A stretch of DNA of 64,000 nucleotides from the NCBI GenBank assembly GCA_037903475.1, contig JBAJFG010000467.1, forward strand, positions 62,001-126,000. The letters run 5' to 3'. The translations under genes were made by a program, and so were the position numbers. The notes under the pieces are model-generated. The model did no database searches, was not told the DNA's origin, and saw only the letters and a list, made by a program, of their open reading frames with translations. Below are positions 56,787 through 64,000 of the stretch, piece by piece. Source of the DNA: Ancylostoma caninum. Its lineage: Eukaryota; Nematoda; Chromadorea; Rhabditida; Ancylostomatidae. Numbering within the stretch: position 1 is the first letter of the stretch; every line of letters starts with the position of its first letter.

Positions 56787-57545
56787 AGGCAGCACCCACG
56801 ATAATCTTCACCTTCAAACTTTTGAGAGCTTTCGAACCTCAGGCATTGTCCCGACAATTGTGTGACGGAAGTGCTGTCAGTGACCTCGCATTTCATGAGA
56901 TATCACAAGTATAACATCAGTTCAACAGTTCGAACCCAGCCTGCTGGTACGAGTTGACCTGCTGTGCAAAAATAGCCATGGGGCGATGTTGGAACGAATC
57001 AGCTGTTTTCACCTACAATCGCTCAGTTTTCCTCTGAAAAAATTTTGTTCCGCGCACTTTTCTTGCCATTCTTATACTGCTGTGGTTGCAACTGTCTATT
57101 TGCTTTCTAATCTTACTTTTCACCAGCTGTTTTCCATCTTCTCTTTTCATAACATCCATTTCTTCCTATTTTGTGTGTTTGTACTATTTCTTTTCTATTC
57201 TTTCACACTTGTATTCGTTTTTTCTTCACCAGTAAGTCTGCGCGGCCCACACTTCATTTTCTTCTGATTTCTGTTCTTTTCTGACTTGAATATGCTGCAA
57301 AACCACAAAAATATCCAAATCCGTTGAGGAAATACGTGGCGATCAAGTCAGTGTTATCGACTTTTTGCCCTACCCCAAGTCTGACAACTCGACCGTTTTG
57401 TTCAATCGCAGCAAATTCAGAGTATCCGAAAATTGTTTTTCAGTGACTTTCAAGTAGGAGTGACCCTCATATTTGTGTTCTTCATGGTCGAAAACCCAAT
57501 GTTACCTTGAAATCTTGGAGTTGAAAATTTTCGTGGGTGCTGCCT
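56787..57545. mobile_element. TTAA-flanked piggyBac-like element
   Basis: The 759-bp insertion is flanked by TTAA (56783-56786 and 57546-57549), with inverted ends AGGCAGCACCCACGA. It split a minisatellite unit: the flanks rejoin as GACCTTCTTAAATCTGAGG, matching the intact units with TTCTCAAATCTGAGG. The interior has no transposase; a short Phe-rich frame near 57000-57267 is not recognised. Termini are closest to the MITE at 4638-5074. Confidence 0.9.
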
Positions 57546-58492
57546 TTAAATCTGAGGATCCCCTCGCCGAAGTCCTGATGCAACGCAGGTTCCCTTCGGC
57601 CTTCCACACACCATTGCACCCTCTCCTTAAAATCCTCATGCAACGCGAGTCCCCTCCGGCCTCCTCAACTCCGAGGATCGCCTCCTCGAAATCCTCATGC
57701 AACGCGAGTCCCCTCCGGCCTTCTCAAATCTGAGGATATTCTCGTCGAAGTCCTGATGCAACGCAGGTTCCCTTCGGCCTTCCACACACCATTGCACCCT
57801 CTCCTTAAAATCCTCGTGCAACGTGAGTCCCCTCTGACCTTCACAAATCTGAGGACCCACTCCTTGATATCCCCGTGCAACGCGGGTCCCCTCTGACCTT
57901 CTCAAATCTGAAGATCCCCTCGCCGCAGTCCTGATGCAACGCGGGTTCCCTTCGGCCTTCCACACACCATTGCACCCTCTCCTTAAAATCCTCATGCAAC
58001 GCGAGTCCCCTCTGACCTTCACAAATCTGAGGACCCACTCCTCGATATCCCCGTGCAACGCGGGTCCCCGCTGACCTTCTCAAATCTGAGGATCCCCTCG
58101 CCGAAGTCCTGATGCAACGCTGGTCCCCTCCGGCATCCTCAACTCCAAGGATCGCCTCCTCGAAATCCTCATGCAACGCGAGTCCCCTCCGGCCTTCTCA
58201 AATCTGAGGATATTCTCGTCGAAGTCCTGATGCAACGCTGGTTCCCTCCGGCCTCCTCAACTCCGAGGATCGCCTCCTCGAAATCCTCATGCAACGCGGG
58301 TCCCCTCTGGCCTTCTCAAGTCTGAGAACCCACTCGTCGATATCCCCGTGCAACGCGGGTCCCCTCTGACTTTCTCAAATCTGAGGATACCCTCGCCGAA
58401 GTCCTGATGCAACGCAGGTTCCCTCCGGGCTCCTCAAATCTGAGGGCCCACTCCTTGATATCCCCGTGCAACGCGGGTCCCCTCTGACCTAA
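57546..58492. repeat. 59/60-bp minisatellite, block 3
   Basis: About 16 copies continuing block 2. CAACGC blocks are spaced 59 or 60 bp (57581, 57641, 57700, 57759). Open frames rich in RRPEGTRVA and EGRREPALHQDF over all three blocks come from the repeat and change frame between copies. Confidence 0.92.
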
Positions 58493-59278
58493 CAGCACCA
58501 CGATTTTGTGAATTTCCCGTAGGTTTCGCGCTGTTTCACTATTGGATATGAGTTCCCCTCAAAAACCCACAAACCAGCAGAATCTCAAACACGAAGATTC
58601 AAGCGTGTTCTGTCTTTAGGCAGCGAAACTAGGATGGACTTATGGGCAAATCATTCCTTAAGCAGTTAGGGTGAGGTATTGTTATAAAGAGAGTGGATGG
58701 TGTAGCCTTCTTCGCGCGGGTGTTCAAATTCTCCCGGCCATTTAAGCCTTATGCCAACACTTGTTGACACCGTATTGAGGAACCTCGGTAGGCATGTTTT
58801 TGACAGTCCCTGGGCAAAAATAGCCAAAAATCAATAAAGTAATAATCGATAAACCAATCGATAATCTCAGGCGCAAAGTAGCCTATAACCTCCTCGATCC
58901 TTGATGGTCCTGCATGCAAAATTTGGTTTGGATCGGACAATCCTCCGCGATTTCTATTCCGAACATAAACTTTCACTTTTATATATACAGATTTACTAGA
59001 ACAATTAGTTGAACACAAGAGTTAGACTACAGAAACCAGAATTAAGTCAACTCACTCCTGTGTTCACAATTTTACCCTACCCAGCATTTTACAGAAACGC
59101 TGTTACAAGCGACAAAGCAATCGAACCTCGGTTTGTTGACTCACTACAGGCACTTGTTTGATAGTTTTGTTCACCTTATCCTTTATATTCTGACGATATC
59201 TATTTAGGGTTGCTCCAAGATATACAGCGAGAAAGTTCCACCGCAATTTATCGTGAATGGACTCAGAGTGGATAAGTA
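58493..59278. other. No gene recognised
   Basis: No recognisable gene. A minus-strand open frame at 58749-59018 has a GGACTGTCAAAAACATGCCT-type start that looks repeat-derived, without a family I can name. Confidence 0.4.
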
Positions 59279-60552
59279 TTAGGTTGGTGCAAAAATAATG
59301 CGCGTTTTTCGCTGCTTCATCTTCGGTGCAGAAAACCTCCGGTGTTTCTTATCATCGGTATGAGAAGTTGCACATTGTTTTGTAGCAAATTTCATGGCCT
59401 TTTCAAATATCTCATGCATTTTGGGCGAAGTTCATGTTTTTGGAGAATTTTTAGTTGTGGAACGAAAGGCTCCAAAACAAGTTTTTTGCCAAACTTTTTT
59501 CAGCGGGCTGATACTCGACGGCATCGCAGCAGGAATCGCTCAGAATACCACCATAGTTTTGGCGAAGGGAGTGTGAGCGAATGCATTCCGCCGAGCTGCT
59601 CCCGAATTTCTCGGCTTGGTGTGCCTGGCTTCGAAAGTAAGGAATGTCGCATAGGTCTTCCTGGGGTTTGCGACCCCCAACTGATGACAATTATCAAACA
59701 GCACCCATCCAAAACAAAATATTTGGTTTTGCAGAACATTGCCGGTGATTGTTGTCAGACCATCCTTCCCTTCAGTAAAAATGGAAGGATGAAAAAGCTC
59801 GACGAGTTGACGTCGCGTATACTGAACATGTAGCACATTGATCCTCGTTGAGAGGTGTGCTTCGCACCTTTGTAGTGAAAAAATTGCCACCAAACAGTCG
59901 GTCGCTTAGTGATTAAATATGAAGTATAACCCTCTTTGACAAAATGAGGTGCCTTGCTCAACAGTTGGACGAGGAACATGCACCGAAACGCTCCCAGAAA
60001 CCAAAGCAACACCAAAATAAGGTCACGGCGACTTTGTGCTGAACTGCTGCCAAAATTGCTCACTGCAACCCATTCATTCTTCCTAATCTGGTAAGTGGTT
60101 TCAAGACGTAAATGAAATAAATTAGAAACTTAACGGCGTGACCCCAGCGTTGCTCAATAAAATGGATTCTCACTCCTACTCGGTACCGTCCATGCACACC
60201 CTGCACGACAGATTCTTCACAGATTCGAGCAACTGAGCTAGGAAGCTCGGACTCCTACATCATAATCAGCAAGCTTCTCGCTCACCGACTACCGCTTCCC
60301 CGAGAACCTGGACTACTTCTTCCGGGAGAATTTTCTCAAAGACTAAAGTGGCACCAAAACTGCCCTCCGGAAGTTCGTTGATTCTAGAAGGTCCTGTCAG
60401 AAATGCACGGTAGTCGGAGAACTTCTATCTTATTGCTAAAGATTTGCGGATTACAATAGTTGTAAGCCTATTGAAGAAGATCGATTTTGAAAGTAGTTAT
60501 GAGGTTTGGAATCAAAGGCATGAAAACGCGCATTATTTTTGCACCAACCTAA
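59279..60552 (+). mobile_element. Bandit-like mariner, second copy
   Basis: The 1274-bp element is flanked by TA (59277-59278 and 60553-60554) and is the same family and orientation as the copy at 13147-14422, with the same TTAGGTTGGTGCAAAAATAA ends. The copies differ by scattered substitutions and small indels. Both transposases are broken. A GRMKKLDEL block near 59790 and EEHAPKRSQKPKQHQNKV near 59970 mark the coding sense. Separate inactivating changes suggest two independent insertions. Confidence 0.88.
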
Positions 60553-61690
60553 TATTATGACATCGGCATTCGAGAACTTTAGAAATTGTACGGTGAGAAG
60601 CTATTCTGTGGACGCCGGCCATTCGGACCCTTTGGTCGTCTTACAAATAAGTAGCGGCGAATGAATACCCTCCCCGAGAAATTGTTCAAGTTGAGTGACA
60701 ATACATCTTCTTGGCGAAATGTAATGCATTCCTTATTACTTCGAATGAGGCTATCATGTTTGTGGGTTCTCATTTTCGAACACTGTAACCTTCTTGCAAT
60801 CAGATGCTTATCCCATCACTTTCTTCTACCAAAATAGCTGAGAACCTGTGCCTGCCTAGCCTTTTCACTTCCAGGGGGTAGTTAGATATACATTTCCATG
60901 CCACACATTCATGTAAACTCTGCGTGTTACAGTTCATCTAGTTATTGGAGTCATTTCATGTGTCAGCTGTTGTCTCGTTCCTTTGCCACATTAATCTTGT
61001 TTCAGCATCATTTCTTCATAAGGTAAAGGGAGGGCTACTCAATAAAGTGTAATAAGCGAATAAAAGATATTCGAGCTTTTCTTTCACAACACTTCCAATA
61101 ACATCACTGACTGAGTTTCGATTCTTGATGACTTCGAACATCACACACGCTTTTGCGAGGAGAGGACACGAGCATATACACTTGAAATCTCATTGAAAAC
61201 AACTAAAGTCGTATCTGGCGCTGATCTACAGATGAATCAAAGAAATAGTTCTAACAGCAAAGGGTCACTTCCTTCTCGTATTCGGTCTGTTGACAAAATC
61301 TGAGCACCCTGAAGTTGCTGATCTGCCCATAAAACCTTTACATCACATTTTAATCTGCGTCGCATACGTCGCATGGACTGGATGTGTCTTACAGTATCCC
61401 TTTCATTCATGAAATAAAGAGCGCTATATGTAATATAGGAGAAATAAGGTAGAAAGTTAACGCGTGACGCGTATAGGTGCGCTCTAATGATATGACATGC
61501 TGAGAAATAGGCGGGGCAATTACATAGCTAGCAACACATAAGGAAGTCCATTGGCTAGAAGGCAGTTGTTCTCACATCCTCCTTCGCTGACGTCCACTAC
61601 TACGAGAATTCTTTCTCACCTCGTCATTAATTTGTTCATTTGCCTCTCTTCGATAAATATAATAGGTTATGCCTCATCCTAATGATTTTA
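60553..61690. other. No gene recognised
   Basis: Moderately AT-rich, with short frames only. If the structure at 61693-61789 marks the 3' end of a plus-strand Penelope-like element, its upstream part should be here, but I find no RT motif, so it would be a heavily 5'-truncated copy. Confidence 0.4.
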
Positions 61691-61692
61691 TA

Positions 61693-61789
61693 ACTTCCTT
61701 GGGAACTACTGATGAAAGGATCAAAGACCCGGGGGCACCAAGGAAGTCACACAACCGGTCTAGTTCTTAGCCCCGAAACCGGAAGTGTG
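61693..61789 (+). ncRNA. Permuted hammerhead-like motif, E2
   Basis: It has the same outline as E1 on the plus strand. A perfect 10-bp outer hairpin (61693-61702 with 61738-61747, ACUUCCUUGG/CCAAGGAAGU) presents GAACUA, CUGAUGA (61709-61715) and, 16 bases later, GGGGC. The next hairpin pairs 61748-61758 with 61779-61789 (CACAC/GUGUG and CCGG/CCGG around an AA/AA loop). Its loop holds UC of the GUC triplet, UAGUUC, UUA, GCCCC and GAAA (61775-61778). GAACUA pairs with UAGUUC (6 bp) and GGGGC with GCCCC. The 16-base insert after CUGAUGA departs from a standard core and may inactivate it. A tail with TTATGAATT and TTATCAC follows, as in E1. Confidence 0.5.
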
Positions 61790-62223
61790 GTAAGAGAAAA
61801 ACTTTCTTAAACTCTTCATTATGAATTGAATCTATGTTATCACTCCTATACTCTCCATGCACAGTATTGTGGAAACTTGTAGGAACTAATCTAACAAGTC
61901 AATAAAAGTTTCATTATGCGGAGCGGCCGATGAATCCTAGTGATGTGAGGCGTGAGCCCACTACTTGGAATTCGCCGGCATCTACGCGCGGTTACTGCAA
62001 GTAGAGTTTGTAGGTTAAGAATATAATAATGTTTACAGCAATAAAGATATTACAGTTTATTCTCACCAAAACATCAGTTATAGAATCATAAAAATAGGGA
62101 GTCGAGTCTCTTAAAATCACAAAAGTTTCGAAAAGCATAAGTTATGTCCGTTAAAAAGCATTAATTAAGTTACTTAATGCAGAAGGATTAGAATATTGAA
62201 AGAAAAGAGATATAATATTAAAG
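61790..62223. other. AT-rich flank, tail of E2 element
   Basis: 61790 to about 61850 resembles the sequence after E1 (TTATGAATT at 61819, TTATCAC at 61837). A GC-rich island at about 61920-61990 follows, with no recognisable gene or RNA. Confidence 0.4.
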
Positions 62224-62626
62224 TTACAACTTCGGTGCCTTATTAGCAGGGACTTCGTTCATGTCACCATTGCGCTTGTTCGATTTCCGTTTCTCAGAGT
62301 TAGTCGTGACAAGGGCATGATAGCGGGCTTTTTCTGATAGGATTTCATCGACAGATATGCCAAAACGGATAGAGGCCTCCTCAATTGTGTAGTACTAAAA
62401 GGAATACCTTAGTATAATACTTTATACAGAAACTAAAAATTGTACTTACAGTTTTATCGACACGGATCCTAAGGGTAGTCTTATCAACCAAAACAAATAG
62501 GACAGCATAAGTGGGATCTTCTAACTTCTTAGCACGCATCTTGGCAATTAACAAACGTTTTAAAGCCTGGGCCATGTCGAAATCAGCACGTTCCGGGGAG
62601 TTAACACTCGGCCAAAAGATATCCAT
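62224..62626 (-). CDS. Two-exon hypothetical gene, 115 aa
   Basis: Minus-strand exons 62626-62450 and 62394-62224 join in phase 0 across a 55-bp intron with GTAAGT donor and TTTTAG acceptor. The product starts MDIFWPSVNSPERADFDMAQ, continues ALKRLLIAKMRAKKLEDP and a hydrophobic AVLFVLVDKT, and ends with a Lys/Asn-rich tail. A TCTATTTTATAG acceptor lies four bases before the ATG, an arrangement like that of ess-2, so spliced-leader addition or an upstream exon is possible. I recognise no family. The canonical small intron and the open frame on both sides make it a credible gene, though it could belong to a mobile element in this AT-rich tract. Confidence 0.5.
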
Positions 62627-62982
62627 TGACCTATAAAATAGAGAATATCCTAACAGATATAACTGCGAAAAATAGTTGGAATAAAGACGGCTAGTAACGA
62701 GATGGATGCAATTACGTCACAAAATGATGACACAATCAAAATCACGGCTATTAAGTATATTTGGAACTATAGTAGGGAACTAAAGAAAAAACAGTCTAAG
62801 ATGTAGCTAAAGTTTAAATAAATCATCAGGGGAAATGGATAGTATATAGTGAGTTAATAAAGATGTAAGTATATATCAAACCTACAAGAAGCTAGAAAAG
62901 TTGCACAATGCACCAATCTTTGATAATACGTTCGGGAGATAGCAGTTCATAGTCATCTAAGCAGTTTCATAGATGGTAGGCA

Positions 62983-63384
62983 TTAACCATATGTCATTTC
63001 CTTGTTATCCGTTTCTACCTTTCTACGTTTCCAAGACGGGGATGCTAATCCGTATATTTTATATTTCAGTTCATAAGGAAGATTTACAAATGAGGGGCTG
63101 AATGTTAAGTCAATTAATCTGTTAATATCAATTTTATTCAGAGTTCTGAAGTATTTATATAATTCATTTCCTCTCTGAGATTCTATTTGTTCTAATATCT
63201 GGTTAGTCCTGTCTATATAGTCTCTTCGTTTCCTCGTCCTCCTCTTCTTCTCCCTATTTCTCTTCCTAGCTAAGGGGTAGCAAAAGTATGGATGCTTACT
63301 TTTTTCGAGAGGGTTTACTTCTTCTGATATATTTCCATAACCTTTAATCTGGTCATTAAAACCAAAAGGAAATGCTGTAATCAT
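62983..63384 (-). CDS. Hypothetical basic ORF, 133 aa
   Basis: An AT-rich minus-strand frame upstream of the two-exon gene. It has a highly basic stretch (ARKRNREKKRRTRKRRDYID) followed by a possible coiled coil (RTNQILEQIESQRG), then LPYELKYKIYGLASPSW and a second basic patch. I recognise no family. Its phase does not fit the acceptor at 62631, so it is probably a separate unit or an element-derived fragment. Codon use resembles that of the AT-rich RT at 54382-55914. Confidence 0.35.
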   Translation of the reverse strand: MITAFPFGFNDQIKGYGNISEEVNPLEKSKHPYFCYPLARKRNREKKRRTRKRRDYIDRTNQILEQIESQRGNELYKYFRTLNKIDINRLIDLTFSPSFVNLPYELKYKIYGLASPSWKRRKVETDNKEMTYG

Positions 63385-63490
63385 TGCTTTAATCCAAAAC
63401 AGACATCTCGTAGTAAAGACTTAACGCTTCCCTCTCTTTCATCTTGTAAGTGTTCCAGAATGTCAAGTGTAAGTGTTCCAGAATGTCAGA

Positions 63491-63491
63491 A

Positions 63492-63578
<87 letters not shown>

Positions 63579-63665
63579 GTAATAGTAATAGTAATAGTAA
63601 TAGTAATAGTAATAGTAATAGTAATAGTAATAGTAATAGTAATAGTAATAGTAATAGTAATAGTA

Positions 63666-63722
<57 letters not shown>
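63491..63722. repeat. Compound (TAA)n/(TAG TAA)n tract
   Basis: TAA units at both ends enclose a central run of alternating TAG and TAA (about 63578-63670). The flanks and centre have clear borders, suggesting that the hexamer variant spread from the middle. Confidence 0.97.
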
Positions 63723-63814
63723 TAATTATTGTTATAGTCATACTGAACCACCCCAGCACAGGTGGAAAATTTCTTCGAGACTGCTAATTCGTTGCATTGC
63801 ATGTATCCCCTCTA

Positions 63815-63949
63815 TAGGAAACTCCAAACGTACGCAAACAAAGGTCGGGACCGCGGCCGCAGGCGATCAGCATGCGAAGCGCCCATGTCGCTGACCAAGA
63901 GAGCCGCGTCGCAGCCCCGCAATTGTCTGCGTCCGTTTGGAGTTCCCTG
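63815..63949. mobile_element. Small TA-flanked MITE, 135 bp
   Basis: Flanked by TA (63813-63814 and 63950-63951). Inverted ends of about 28 bp: TAGGAAACTCCAAACGTACG on the left, CAGGGAACTCCAAACGGACG on the reverse of the right, each continuing to CA(G/A)ACAA. GC-rich interior, no coding potential. Confidence 0.8.
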
Positions 63950-64000
63950 TATATAATAAACTGTGAAGCTATTGCTAAACTGTCTGCCTGTAGCCGGCTG

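Noticed and set aside
49265..58501. Open frames with repeated EGRREPALHQDF and RRPEGTRVA
   Set aside because: They follow the 59/60-bp minisatellite, change phase between units and have no start or splice context.
59342..59833. 163-codon ORF in the second mariner
   Set aside because: It is not in the transposase frame except at its end; the true transposase is broken.
63389..63802. Ile-, Asn- and Leu-rich frames
   Set aside because: They are products of the TAA/TAG microsatellite.

Overview
This is a window from a nematode nuclear genome, most likely a hookworm or related strongylid (clade V). The evidence is: short introns with TTTTCAG-type 3' splice sites; a lasp-1 gene followed directly by ess-2 on the same strand, as I recall from cosmid F42H10 of C. 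elegans; and several mariner copies whose ends (TTAGGTTGGTGCAAAAATAA) resemble the hookworm bandit element. The species is inferred. I see no bacterial or organellar genes and no intact tRNA or rRNA gene.

Only two conserved genes are certain, and both lie on the plus strand. lasp-1 (25815-39839) encodes a LIM, nebulin-repeat and SH3 actin-binding adaptor. It also has an alternative terminal exon (32886-33082) giving a short isoform without SH3. ess-2 (40687-45914) has 12 exons, encodes 519 residues, and is the ESS2/DGCR14 nuclear splicing-associated protein. It starts 847 bp after the lasp-1 stop and has a splice acceptor four bases before its ATG, as expected for a trans-spliced downstream gene. 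Weaker gene candidates lie at 48691-49140 (+), 62224-62626 (-, two exons) and 62983-63384 (-).

Nearly everything else is mobile or repetitive. From 1 to 12.4 kb there are mariner relics, a head-to-head mariner foldback, a TTAA-flanked piggyBac-like element and a SINE-like relic. From 12.4 to 22.5 kb there is a 59-bp minisatellite family, a 1.28-kb mariner, large inverted and direct duplications around a long (AC)n tract, and a decayed Penelope-like element (RT plus GIY-YIG endonuclease) interrupted by two other transposons. The introns of lasp-1 and ess-2 are full of MITEs and foldbacks. From 49.3 to 58.5 kb a second minisatellite, with a 59/60-bp unit, is interrupted by an AT-rich Penelope-like element, an RTE-type LINE next to a tRNA-derived SINE, a hAT-like MITE and a piggyBac-like element. 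A second mariner lies at 59.3-60.6 kb, and the window ends in an AT-rich stretch with a TAA/TAG microsatellite.

The most unusual signal is a pair of structured motifs, at 49939-50044 (-) and 61693-61789 (+). Each carries every conserved hammerhead ribozyme segment (CUGANGA, GAAA, GUH and three stems), but in a permuted strand order that needs two kissing hairpins. Both have the same outline, the same UUA linker and a similar downstream tail, while the stem sequences differ. The first is the 3' region of the AT-rich Penelope-like element. I know of no described hammerhead with this order.
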